The position numbers and the translations under genes were made by a program. Shown in pieces: positions 53,009 to 61,365 of a stretch of 64,000 nucleotides of DNA. A model generated the notes under the pieces. It made no database searches. It was not told where the DNA came from and saw only the letters and a program-made list of their open reading frames with translations. Each line of letters opens with the position of its first letter. Position 1 is the stretch's first letter. Source of the stretch: Algoriphagus zhangzhouensis. Its GTDB lineage: Bacteria; Bacteroidota; Bacteroidia; Cytophagales; Cyclobacteriaceae. The DNA is taken from assembly GCF_900148515.1 (NCBI RefSeq), contig NZ_FRXN01000002.1, forward strand, positions 558,001 to 622,000, written 5' to 3'.

Positions 53009-53753
53009 AACATTAAAAGCTCTTTCAAAACAAAATAAAAAGGGTATTGCATGGTTGATTGACCCTGACAAGTTTTCTCTAGCTGGTGGACTTAATTGGG
53101 ACAGAATTCAAAACTCTAGCCTGGATTTTATTTTTGTTGGCGGAAGCCACTTTGACCAAGACAATTTTGAGGAGATAATTTCTCAAGTGAAAAAATTAGC
53201 CAAAGACATTCCTGTAGTACTTTTTCCTGGATCAAAGCTACAAGTCTCTTCCATAGCTGATGGTATTTTGTTTCTTAGTTTGATTTCGGGAAGAAATCCC
53301 GATTATTTGATCTCTCAACAAGTAAAAGCGGCAAAAAAGGTACATTCCTCTAATTTGGAAGTGCTTCCTACCGCCTATTTGCTAGTCAATGATGGTGAAA
53401 TCAAAAGCGTTCACAGAGAATCCAATACCCTACCTATCCCTAATTCCAATGAAGAGCTGATTATCAGCACGGCTTTGGCAGGAAAATTATTAGGTATGGA
53501 CTATTGCTTTTTGGATGCAGGAAGTGGAGCAAAAAACACTGTATCACCAAGCGTAATTTCCTCTGTTAAGAAACACCTCAATTCCCCACTGATTATTGGA
53601 GGTGGAATAGATTCTCTCCAAAAAATCAATCAGGCCTTTGAGTCTGGAGCTGATCTGGTGGTCATCGGAAATCAAATTGAAAAGGACCCCGATTTTCTAT
53701 CAGAGGTCCTTTCATTTAAAGATTGGTATAATCAGAGTCTACACGTTAATTAG
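52980..53753 (+). CDS. Geranylgeranylglyceryl phosphate synthase family (PcrB/GGGPS)
   Basis: 257-aa TIM-barrel prenyltransferase starting at ATG 52980, 29 nt inside the preceding gene. Family motifs: A-W-L-I-D-P-D-K, V-G-G-S-H-F-D, P-V-V-L-F-P-G-S, F-L-S-L-I-S-G-R-N-P-D-Y-L-I, H-R-E-S-N-T, A-G-S-G-A and I-I-G-G-G-I. These enzymes join a prenyl diphosphate to glycerol-1-phosphate. Archaeal members start ether lipids; group II members occur in Bacteroidota, where the physiological product is little understood. The 3' end overlaps the convergent AraC gene by 15 nt. Confidence 0.9.
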   Translation: MKSKKKVIAKTLKALSKQNKKGIAWLIDPDKFSLAGGLNWDRIQNSSLDFIFVGGSHFDQDNFEEIISQVKKLAKDIPVVLFPGSKLQVSSIADGILFLSLISGRNPDYLISQQVKAAKKVHSSNLEVLPTAYLLVNDGEIKSVHRESNTLPIPNSNEELIISTALAGKLLGMDYCFLDAGSGAKNTVSPSVISSVKKHLNSPLIIGGGIDSLQKINQAFESGADLVVIGNQIEKDPDFLSEVLSFKDWYNQSLHVN

Positions 53754-54665
53754 ACTTTCTCTCCTTCTCATTTTACCTGCTGGTACTCCGTACATCATTT
53801 TGAATCTACGGCAGAAATAGGCAGTGTCTTTATATCCTACCTCTTTTCCAATGTCTCGAATAGATTTTTTAGTAGTCCTCAATAGATCTACAGCTGCCTC
53901 CATTCTCTGATATTCAATATAATCCTGAGGGTTGATACCTGTCAACATTTTGAAATATTGACCCACATAGTCTTCGGAAACGTTTGCAACCTTCGCAAGA
54001 ACTTTATTGGAAAGATCGCCACCCAAATTTGTCTTGATAAATTTGAATAATTCGATCAATCGAGGATCCTTGAAATATGTCACATTGGTAGATAGCTCCT
54101 CTAGGAACAATCTATTTTTAAGGATATGTCTTAGTAATTCGATCACCAAAACCTCTGTCAGGGATCGTAAAACCCTTTCTTTACCCACGCTACTCTGCTC
54201 CAGCTCTTTCATGATATCCTCTATCAACATCCCAATTCGATCATTGAATCGGATGACAAAAGCAGGAATATCCAATGAGTTGAAGAAATTAACTACATCG
54301 AAAACCTTAGACTCAAAGCTGACTACAGAAACGCAATCTTCTTGTGCATTTCTAATATCCTTTATACTGACACTTTGCAGATACTTCTTCTTGTTCTCCT
54401 GATAATTATCCATGGAGATCTCAGCCTTTTTGGATCCACCTCCAAAAGTCAAAGATGTCTTTTTCTCACCAGGTAAGAAAAGTACTTCTCCTTCATTTAG
54501 AAGCTCTTGATCCTCTCCAAACTTCAGGCTTCCATGATGAAGTAGAATCAACATATTGTCAAATTCCTTATGATCGGAAATAGTCACTGGCTTTTCAACC
54601 AGGAAATTATTCCCTCTAAGAAATCTAACATTTACCGATTCTATGACCTTGTTGTAATATTCCAT
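53739..54665 (-). CDS. AraC family transcriptional regulator
   Basis: 308-aa regulator. The N-terminal 150 residues include a cupin-like sensing region (L-N-E-G-E-V-L-F-L-P-G-E). The C-terminal 100 residues are a double helix-turn-helix AraC/XylS domain (L-A-K-V-A-N-V-S-E-D-Y-V-G-Q-Y-F-K, then I-G-K-E-V-G-Y-K-D-T-A-Y-F-C-R-R-F-K). Ligand and targets are unknown. The neighbouring acyl-CoA dehydrogenase is on the same strand but lies upstream, so this gene is not clearly its regulator. The gene overlaps the convergent GGGP synthase gene by 15 nt. Confidence 0.92.
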   Translation of the reverse strand: MEYYNKVIESVNVRFLRGNNFLVEKPVTISDHKEFDNMLILLHHGSLKFGEDQELLNEGEVLFLPGEKKTSLTFGGGSKKAEISMDNYQENKKKYLQSVSIKDIRNAQEDCVSVVSFESKVFDVVNFFNSLDIPAFVIRFNDRIGMLIEDIMKELEQSSVGKERVLRSLTEVLVIELLRHILKNRLFLEELSTNVTYFKDPRLIELFKFIKTNLGGDLSNKVLAKVANVSEDYVGQYFKMLTGINPQDYIEYQRMEAAVDLLRTTKKSIRDIGKEVGYKDTAYFCRRFKMMYGVPAGKMRRRESLINV

Positions 54666-54802
54666 GAATTTTTTGAAGAAAAATTGTTTAACAAAAATAT
54701 AATTTTTCCTATTATAAACCAGTATTTAATTACAGGATCAGTTAATTTCCATTAAAAAAGGTAATATTTTGTGCAATTAGACTAAAATAAACTAACTAAT
54801 TC

Positions 54803-55942
54803 TTATTTAAGGACCCCTCTAGATATAACTATTCTTTGAATTTCTGATGTTCCCTCATAGATCTGGGTAATCTTAGCGTCTCTCATAAGTCGCTCCACAT
54901 GGTATTCTTTCACGTATCCATAGCCTCCATGAACCTGAACTGCTTCAACTGTCACATTCATAGCAACTTCAGATGCATAAAGCTTAGCCATGGCAGAAGC
55001 ATGGGCATAATCCTGTCCTTGATCCTTTAGCCAAGCTGCCTTATAAACCAGCATTCTAGCTGCCTCAATTTGGGTCGCCATGTCTGCCAATTTGAATTGA
55101 ATAGCTTGATGCTGACTGATAGGTTTTCCAAAAGCCTTTCTTTCTTTCGAATATGCCAAAGCCAATTCATAAGCACCGGCAGCTATTCCCAAAGCCTGAG
55201 CAGCAATTCCAATCCTACCTCCATTCAAAGTCTCCATGGCATAGGTGAAACCGAAACCTTCATCTCCAATCCTATTTTCAGCTGGAACTTTGACATCAGT
55301 AAACATCAACGAATGAGTATCGCTTCCTCGTATACCTAGCTTGTCTTCTTTTTTACCGATCACAAAACCTTCCCAGCCTTTTTCTACAATAAAGCATGAG
55401 ATTCCTTTATGACCTTTGCTTGCATCAGTTTGAGCAATAACCAAATAAACCGAAGCAGTGGATCCATTTGTAATCCAGTTTTTGGTTCCATTTAAGATGT
55501 AAAACTCTCCATCTCTTTTTGCTTCTGTACGCTGAGAAGTTGCATCAGACCCAGCTTCTGGTTCTGAAAGACAAAAAGCTCCAATCACCTCACCGCTTGC
55601 TAGTCTTTTAAGGTACTTCTCTTTTTGAGCTTCTGTCCCATATTTTTCAAGCCCCCAACAAACCAGTGAATTATTGACAGACATAGAAACTGATGCTGAG
55701 GCATCAATTTTGGATAATTCTTCCATCGCCAACACATAGGAAATAGTATCCATTCCTCCACCATTGTAGGCTGGATCTACCATCATTCCCATAAATCCCA
55801 GCTCTCCCATTTTTTGGACCTGTTCTTTTGGAAATTTGGCTTCAGAATCTCTTTCTATTACTCCTGGTAAAAGCTCCGTTTTAGCAAATTCTCTAGCTGC
55901 TTCTTGTACAGCCAGATGTTCTTCTGTCAATTGAAAATTCAT
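54803..55942 (-). CDS. Acyl-CoA dehydrogenase
   Basis: FAD enzyme of 379 aa that introduces a 2,3-double bond into acyl-CoA, first step of beta-oxidation. FAD and substrate motifs G-A-F-C-L-S-E-P-E-A-G-S-D and W-I-T-N-G (about 125-165) are present. The catalytic base is Glu363 in I-Y-E-G-T-S-E-I-Q-R. Length and motifs fit the short-chain (butyryl-CoA) type best. It appears monocistronic. ETF genes are not in the window. Confidence 0.95.
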   Translation of the reverse strand: MNFQLTEEHLAVQEAAREFAKTELLPGVIERDSEAKFPKEQVQKMGELGFMGMMVDPAYNGGGMDTISYVLAMEELSKIDASASVSMSVNNSLVCWGLEKYGTEAQKEKYLKRLASGEVIGAFCLSEPEAGSDATSQRTEAKRDGEFYILNGTKNWITNGSTASVYLVIAQTDASKGHKGISCFIVEKGWEGFVIGKKEDKLGIRGSDTHSLMFTDVKVPAENRIGDEGFGFTYAMETLNGGRIGIAAQALGIAAGAYELALAYSKERKAFGKPISQHQAIQFKLADMATQIEAARMLVYKAAWLKDQGQDYAHASAMAKLYASEVAMNVTVEAVQVHGGYGYVKEYHVERLMRDAKITQIYEGTSEIQRIVISRGVLK

Positions 55943-55991
55943 TGGAAATAAATGGGTTTATTACTTTTTGGGAATTTAGGCTAAAAATAAA

Positions 55992-56015
55992 AAAGGGGCA
56001 AAAACTTGCCCCTTT
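55992..56015 (-). terminator. Terminator of the Zn peptidase / flippase / panD unit
   Basis: A 9-bp stem aaaggggca / tgccccttt with a 6-nt loop and a U tract on the minus strand. Confidence 0.9.
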
Positions 56016-56037
56016 CCGAATTTTATTTTGATTTGAA

Positions 56038-56727
56038 TCAATCTCGATTTCCAAAGAAAACAAAAATGTAGTAAGCCAAAGTAGCTAATGATGCAAGGGC
56101 AGCAACTACATAGGTCATTGCTGCCCAAGTAAGAGCGTCTTTTGACATTGCATATTCAGAGGAAGTAACGATGTTTCTATTTTTCACCCAAGCCAATGCC
56201 CTATTAGAAGCATCAAATTCTACAGGTAAGGTCACCAAAGTAAACAAGGTCATAATTCCATATGCTCCTACTACTATGTACCCGATGAATTCATAAGGTA
56301 AGCCTAAAGCAAAACCACCAAATAAGGAGGCGATTAAGACGATGTTCAATATTTTTCCAGAAACATTCTGAAGTGGAACAAGTTTAGATCTCAGATTCAA
56401 CCAAGCATATTGTGTAGCATGTTGAACTGCGTGACCACATTCGTGTGAAGCAACAGCAGCGGCTGCGGCATTCCTTCCATAATATACGTCTGGACTCAAA
56501 TTGACCGTTTTATTGGCTGGATTGTAGTGGTCTGTCAATTGACCTTCTACAGATACTACCTGAACATCATGGATATTATTGTCAGCCAACATCAATTTGG
56601 CGATTTCGGCACCCGAAAGATTTGCTTCCAAGGCCGTCTGAGAGTATTTGCGGAATTTACTCTTCAGTTTGCTGCTGACTACCATGCCAGCGATAGCAAA
56701 TACGACTACGATAAGTATTAATAGCAT
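56038..56727 (-). CDS. YugP-type membrane zinc metallopeptidase
   Basis: 229-aa membrane protein starting at ATG 56727. The zinc-binding helix H-E-C-G-H (95-99) is preceded by S-P-D-V-Y-Y-G-R. Hydrophobic segments lie at about 1-17, 120-140, 145-170 and 200-225. This is the Zn_peptidase_2 (YugP) family, whose substrates are unknown. A longer start at 56784 would overlap the flippase-like gene by 26 nt. It is the last gene of a run panC-panD-flippase-yugP on the same strand. Confidence 0.9.
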   Translation of the reverse strand: MLLILIVVVFAIAGMVVSSKLKSKFRKYSQTALEANLSGAEIAKLMLADNNIHDVQVVSVEGQLTDHYNPANKTVNLSPDVYYGRNAAAAAVASHECGHAVQHATQYAWLNLRSKLVPLQNVSGKILNIVLIASLFGGFALGLPYEFIGYIVVGAYGIMTLFTLVTLPVEFDASNRALAWVKNRNIVTSSEYAMSKDALTWAAMTYVVAALASLATLAYYIFVFFGNRD

Positions 56728-56758
56728 AATTATAAAGTTTGCAGGGATAAATACGAAG

Positions 56759-57766
56759 TTAGGCTTTGTTAGGTTTATTCCCAACCTGCTTTTGCATCAT
56801 AACAAGCCAGCTCACAAAACCTCCTGCTAGCACCAAAATCACCTGCGTCCCATGAATGATAGCGGCAAAGATTTTCCCGTCTTGTTCTGATATCCCTAAT
56901 TGTATCAAAATAAAGGCCACCAGTGCATGAAAGGTACCTATTCCGCCTTGAACAGGTGCAATCATGCCAATACTTCCCATTACCATCACCAAAAGGACCT
57001 CTCCAGGAGACAAATTGGCAGTACTCTGAAATCCCAAGGAAACAGTATACATGGTCAAAAAGTAAATCACCCAAATCACAATAGAGCTAATCCAAAACCC
57101 GGCAGGATTTTTCAACTTTGAGATGCCTTTGATTCCGCTGTACATTTCTCTTAAGAAATGTTGGATTTTTTGAATGAAACCATGATCTCTAAATCGTTGA
57201 AGAAGGAAATAAATCACTAAAACAAAAATCAACCCTCCGCCAATTAAAATTGGAAGATTTCGAAGCGCCAATTCGCCTAGGCTTTCCAGATTTACCAATT
57301 GATTAGCCAGACTTACAAACAGTTGGTTTTCCACCACAAATGCCAAAAAAATCGTAGCCATCATAAAGACTAGATCTATTGTCCTTTCTATGATGACTGT
57401 TCCCAACAAATGGCCAACAGATTGTCCATTGGTACGATTTAGTATGCCACATCGAGCAACTTCTCCAGCTCTTGGCACTAACAAATTTGCCAAATAACCT
57501 ACCATCACAGCATGGTAAGCATCAGAGGTAGTCACTTTCCTACCCTCTGATTCGGTGATCAATAAAGTCCATCTCCATCCACGCAACCAATAGCCTCCTA
57601 ATGCGATCAACATGGACAAACCAATCCAAGCCCAATTACTGGAAAGAACTTGGTTAACCAGGCTTTCAAATTCTATGTCTTTGTATAAAAACCAAAAAAT
57701 CCAGACAGCGATCACTAATGAGATCGATATCTGGATAGCTTGTTTGATTCGAGGATTGATCATCAA
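56759..57766 (-). CDS. Lysylphosphatidylglycerol synthase TM region-like flippase protein (UPF0104)
   Basis: Polytopic membrane protein of 335 aa with about eight hydrophobic helices. It has the family sequence L-R-G-W-R-W near residue 65, [14 protein letters not shown] near 97, and [10 protein letters not shown] near 123, followed by G-G-I-G-T-F-H-A near 285. Proteins of this family are the membrane half of MprF-like flippases; stand-alone members are common in Bacteroidota, with unknown lipid substrate. Its ATG overlaps the panD stop by 4 nt (ATGA). Confidence 0.88.
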   Translation of the reverse strand: MMINPRIKQAIQISISLVIAVWIFWFLYKDIEFESLVNQVLSSNWAWIGLSMLIALGGYWLRGWRWTLLITESEGRKVTTSDAYHAVMVGYLANLLVPRAGEVARCGILNRTNGQSVGHLLGTVIIERTIDLVFMMATIFLAFVVENQLFVSLANQLVNLESLGELALRNLPILIGGGLIFVLVIYFLLQRFRDHGFIQKIQHFLREMYSGIKGISKLKNPAGFWISSIVIWVIYFLTMYTVSLGFQSTANLSPGEVLLVMVMGSIGMIAPVQGGIGTFHALVAFILIQLGISEQDGKIFAAIIHGTQVILVLAGGFVSWLVMMQKQVGNKPNKA

Positions 57767-58110
57767 ATCAATTTATTGTGATCATCTGGAAAAATGACAA
57801 CAGGTTTGAATTTTTTTGCTTCTTCGAATTCCATTCCTGCATAAGAAATGATAATTACAATGTCTCCAACGGAAGCTTTTCTAGCGGCAGGACCATTTAA
57901 GCAAATCTGTCCACTTCCTCTTTCTCCTTTGATTACATAGGTCTCCAAGCGCTCTCCGTTGTTCACATTGACGATTTGGACCTTTTCGTTTTCTATCAGA
58001 TTAGCAGCATCCATCAAATCTTCATCGATGGTAATGGATCCTACATAGTGCAATTCCGCCTGGGTAATTTTCACCCGGTGGATTTTGGACTTCATGATTT
58101 GAATATGCAT
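57763..58110 (-). CDS. panD: Aspartate 1-decarboxylase
   Basis: Makes beta-alanine for pantothenate from aspartate, using a pyruvoyl group formed by self-cleavage. The cleavage site is Y-V-G-S-I-T-I-D, where Ser25 becomes the pyruvoyl group, the same position as in E. coli when the ATG at 58110 is used. K-I-H-R-V-K-I-T and [16 protein letters not shown] are family motifs. It is 115 aa long and lies 25 nt after panC, with the flippase gene overlapping its end. Confidence 0.95.
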   Translation of the reverse strand: MHIQIMKSKIHRVKITQAELHYVGSITIDEDLMDAANLIENEKVQIVNVNNGERLETYVIKGERGSGQICLNGPAARKASVGDIVIIISYAGMEFEEAKKFKPVVIFPDDHNKLI

Positions 58111-58135
58111 TGGCTTAGTTTTTCCGGCCGCGAAA

Positions 58136-58984
58136 TTAAGAATTTATTGTAAGGTTATCTATTAATCTCACGTCTCCTATATACGCTGCAACACAAATAG
58201 AAGATTTCTTTGTGAGATCAAACTCTTTGAATACCTCAAACTTATCAGTTTCAACCAATTCAAAGTATTCCAATTCAGCACCTTCCAACTCTTCAAAATT
58301 TCGGGTAATTATTTGCTGGACATCTAACCAGTTTTGACCCTTTTCAAGTTCCTTCTTTGCAAAAACCAGCGAATCATGGAGAATAAGGGCCTTTTTCCTC
58401 TGTTCTGGATTTAGTCTTCTATTTCTGGAAGACATTGCTAGTCCATCTTCCTCGCGCCTAGTTGGTACCAGTCTTAGCTCCAAAGGAAAGGACAGATCAT
58501 TTACCAACTTTCTAATAATTGCTACCTGCTGAAGATCCTTTTGACCAAAAAATGCAATATCTGGACTAATTGAATGAAATAGTTTTGAAACAATGACTCC
58601 AACTCCATTAAAATGTCCAGGTCTGAAAGCTCCTTCCAGAATTCTCTCCAAATCACCGAAATCAAATTGGAGTTTTGTAGGTGTAGGATACATCGTCTCC
58701 ACTGATGGTACAAAAACGTAGTCGACACCTGCCTTTTCCAATAATTCGAGATCCGCATCCAGCGTATTGGGATACTTATCAAAATCCTCTTTATTGTTGA
58801 ATTGAGTGGGATTTACGAAGATAGAAACTACAGCAACATCTGCATTTTTGATGCATTGATCCACCAAGTCAAGATGTCCTTGATGTAGGGCCCCCATAGT
58901 AGGGACTAATCCGATGGTTTTCGGGGCTTGAAGTAATTGGAGCCTGATTTCTTTCCATTCAGCTCCTGTGTGGAATACCTTCAC
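58136..58984 (-). CDS. panC: Pantothenate synthetase
   Basis: Joins pantoate and beta-alanine using ATP, the last step of pantothenate synthesis. The nucleotidyltransferase motifs [12 protein letters not shown] and S-S-R-N are present, with [10 protein letters not shown] and F-G-Q-K-D-L-Q-Q between them. At 282 aa it is full length. It heads the panC-panD unit, so beta-alanine supply and use are co-expressed. panB is not present nearby. Confidence 0.96.
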   Translation of the reverse strand: MKVFHTGAEWKEIRLQLLQAPKTIGLVPTMGALHQGHLDLVDQCIKNADVAVVSIFVNPTQFNNKEDFDKYPNTLDADLELLEKAGVDYVFVPSVETMYPTPTKLQFDFGDLERILEGAFRPGHFNGVGVIVSKLFHSISPDIAFFGQKDLQQVAIIRKLVNDLSFPLELRLVPTRREEDGLAMSSRNRRLNPEQRKKALILHDSLVFAKKELEKGQNWLDVQQIITRNFEELEGAELEYFELVETDKFEVFKEFDLTKKSSICVAAYIGDVRLIDNLTINS

Positions 58985-59065
58985 TGGCTAGGGCAATACT
59001 TAGGGGAAATTGCCGCAAAAGTAGATTAATATTCAGAAAAACAATGCTTTCCGGCCTTTTTTTAT

Positions 59066-59073
59066 TATCTTTG
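59066..59073 (+). promoter_or_regulatory. Putative -7 promoter box of the glycogen synthase-like gene
   Basis: TATCTTTG fits TAnnTTTG exactly, 37 nt before the ATG at 59111. No -33 TTTG at 19 nt spacing. Confidence 0.45.
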
Positions 59074-59110
59074 CGTCGTTGTTTATCACTTTACATTAAA
59101 AAACTATAGT

Positions 59111-59923
59111 ATGTCTAAATTACGTATCCTCTACGTTGCCAGTGAAATCAACCCTTTTCTCCAAACTTCAGAAGTAGCCAATTTCTTACGAACCCTTCCT
59201 CAAGCCATGCAAGAGCGCGGTATGGAAATCCGTATTTTGGTACCTCGGTTTGGGCTCATCAACGAGCGCAAAAACCGTCTTCATGAAGTAGTGAGACTTT
59301 CAGGAATCAACATTGCCGTCGGCGAAGAAGAAAAGCCGTTGGTGATCAAAGTTGCTTCTATTCCAAATGCAAAGCTTCAAGTATACTTCATTGACAACGA
59401 GGATTACTTCCAGAGAAAGAGTGTTTTCCACGATAAGCAGCAAAAATTCTACGAAGACAATGACGAAAGAGCCATCTTCTTCTGCAAAGGAGTCATTGAA
59501 ACCGTAAAAAAACTTGGCTGGGCTCCAGATATCGTTCATTGCAACGATTGGATGACTTCCTTGATTCCAATGTATCTAAAGACGACTTATAAGAATGAGC
59601 CGCTATTCAAGGATACAAAATCAGTATTTGCTATCTACAACAACGGATTTTCTCATACCTTTGGCGACGATTTGTTAAACAAGGTTAAGATGGTGGACAT
59701 AGATGACACTATTTTAGCACCTTTGGAAAGCAAAGACTTCGAAGGCTTTATCCGTATGGGCATGGAATATGCCGATTTGATTGTAAAAGGCGGAGAAGTT
59801 TCAGATGAATTAAGCAAATTAATTGAAGATTTCTCAAAAGACAAGAAGTTTGAAATCAGTATTGAAGAAGAAGAACAAGCTCACGAAGAGCTTTACGGCA
59901 TTTATACAAACCTCGCAGGCTAA
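59111..59923 (+). CDS. Glycogen/starch synthase N-terminal domain protein (stand-alone GT5-like)
   Basis: 270-aa protein equal to only the N-terminal Rossmann half of GlgA (about 470-500 aa). It retains A-S-E-I-N-P-F, L-P-Q-A-M, R-I-L-V-P-R-F-G and D-I-V-H-C-N-D-W. The canonical K-T-G-G-L motif that contacts ADP-glucose is replaced by L-Q-T-S-E-V, and the whole C-terminal glycosyltransferase domain is absent. It is therefore unlikely to make glycogen alone and may be a binding or regulatory protein. The last 62-100 nt overlap the next gene. Similar truncated proteins occur next to DUF4270 genes in Bacteroidota (recollection). Confidence 0.85.
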   Translation: MSKLRILYVASEINPFLQTSEVANFLRTLPQAMQERGMEIRILVPRFGLINERKNRLHEVVRLSGINIAVGEEEKPLVIKVASIPNAKLQVYFIDNEDYFQRKSVFHDKQQKFYEDNDERAIFFCKGVIETVKKLGWAPDIVHCNDWMTSLIPMYLKTTYKNEPLFKDTKSVFAIYNNGFSHTFGDDLLNKVKMVDIDDTILAPLESKDFEGFIRMGMEYADLIVKGGEVSDELSKLIEDFSKDKKFEISIEEEEQAHEELYGIYTNLAG

Positions 59924-61247
59924 GCTAGCCAGCTTGGCCCTCTTGTCCATCATTGTAAACAGTTCCTGTTCAGATCCATCTTCCGTAGGTCTCGAATTAG
60001 ACCCAGGAAACAACCAAGTAGGTGTTTTCTTTGTCGATTTCGAACTTCCTGCGGAAGTTGTTTTATTGGACTCTTTCAACACTACCAATCAAGATATTTT
60101 GGTAGTTGGAAACGAAGAGGATTCCTATTTTGGAAAGACAATTAGCACTGGATATTCAAGAATGCATTTTAGCTCCACGGCCACTAAGCCGGAAAGCGAT
60201 GCTATCCTTGATTCTGTCATGTTTGATTTAAGTTTTGTCAGCGTCAATGGGCAAAATTTGGATGAAGCAAAGACTTATACAATCCACCAACTTTCTGAGC
60301 AAATTCAGGATACAGTCTATTACAACTTTGACAAAATCCCTTTCGAGGAAACCCCTTTTGCTTCAACTGAAATTACTTTTGGTGAAGTGAAGGACACTGT
60401 CAATACCTTCCATGTTGAAGAGGAGTTTGGCTTAGATTTGTTTGACAAGTTGAAAAGAAGCAGTGTTTTTGATAATATTTTCACCTTTAGAGAATATTTC
60501 CCTGGGATCGCTGTTCAAGCTAAAGAAGGTGACAATACCACTGCAGGAATTGAAACAGGAGCTGACACCAAGCTTTCATTCTATTATCATTATGTAGGAG
60601 ATACAGTTTCTACATCCTTTGCAATCACTACCTCTTCTTCCAGAAATTTCAATGGAATAGAAAGTGATCGATCCGGAACAGCAACTGAAGCAATACAAGA
60701 TCTTAATACATCCTACGAAACAGGAAGCCTAGTAGGAATGAAAGCAGGGCTTGGATTGGCAATTAGATTAGATACATCTCCCTTAGATGTTTTCTTAGAT
60801 ACTCTTTCAGGTGTAGTATTCAAGCAGGCCAATCTTTTGATTGGAGAAATAGAGGATGTACCGGAAGGTCAAAATCCAACAGCTGCCTTTGTCGCATATT
60901 TTGTTGATGCAAATAATAAGATCATAAGAAGATCCAGTGACGGCGCTAGGCTAACTGTCCAAAGAGATGGCCAACCTCAAACAGAATTGGTGGATGAAGA
61001 TGTTGAAGAACCTACCTATAGTGCGTACGCTACGGGAACCATCAATACTGACACGAATATCTATACCATGGGAATTACCTCCCATGTAAATGCTTTGTTT
61101 AGAAATGAACTGACGAGGAAAGACTGGATGTTGTATGGAGGTTATGTTTCTACTGTATCTGCAGATGAATTCAAAAGATCTCTTCGACAGTTTAAGGTTG
61201 GGACCAATAAAATAAAAGTTCAGGCAATCTATTCTAAGATTCAATAA
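59862..61247 (+). CDS. DUF4270 family lipoprotein
   Basis: Predicted lipoprotein with a signal peptide ending in the lipobox V-N-S-S-C (about 36 residues from the TTG at 59862). The mature protein of about 425 aa has the DUF4270 start C-S-D-P-S-S-V-G-L-E-L and beta-rich segments throughout, with R-L-D-T at about 300. Function is unknown; such proteins are common in Bacteroidota. No ATG is available, so the start must be TTG (59862, 59850 or 59823), each within the preceding gene. A strong terminator follows at 61270-61302, before glmS. Confidence 0.82.
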   Translation: MKKKNKLTKSFTAFIQTSQAKLASLALLSIIVNSSCSDPSSVGLELDPGNNQVGVFFVDFELPAEVVLLDSFNTTNQDILVVGNEEDSYFGKTISTGYSRMHFSSTATKPESDAILDSVMFDLSFVSVNGQNLDEAKTYTIHQLSEQIQDTVYYNFDKIPFEETPFASTEITFGEVKDTVNTFHVEEEFGLDLFDKLKRSSVFDNIFTFREYFPGIAVQAKEGDNTTAGIETGADTKLSFYYHYVGDTVSTSFAITTSSSRNFNGIESDRSGTATEAIQDLNTSYETGSLVGMKAGLGLAIRLDTSPLDVFLDTLSGVVFKQANLLIGEIEDVPEGQNPTAAFVAYFVDANNKIIRRSSDGARLTVQRDGQPQTELVDEDVEEPTYSAYATGTINTDTNIYTMGITSHVNALFRNELTRKDWMLYGGYVSTVSADEFKRSLRQFKVGTNKIKVQAIYSKIQ

Positions 61248-61269
61248 TTAGATTTTAAAAAAGAATACC

Positions 61270-61310
61270 GAATCCACTTTCAAATTTTAAGAAAGTGGAT
61301 TCTTTTTTTT
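61270..61310 (+). terminator. Terminator before glmS
   Basis: A 12-bp perfect stem gaatccactttc / gaaagtggattc with a 9-nt loop, followed by eight T. Confidence 0.95.
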
Positions 61311-61365
61311 GGCACGAAAGGTGTTTCTTTGTGGAAGTTCAATTTCACCATAAGAATTTTTCAAT

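Noticed and set aside
61303-61365. glmS ribozyme or a TTTG/TAAGAATT promoter
   Set aside because: The space of about 60 nt is too short for the ribozyme. The promoter-like match has a poor -7 box and would leave almost no leader.
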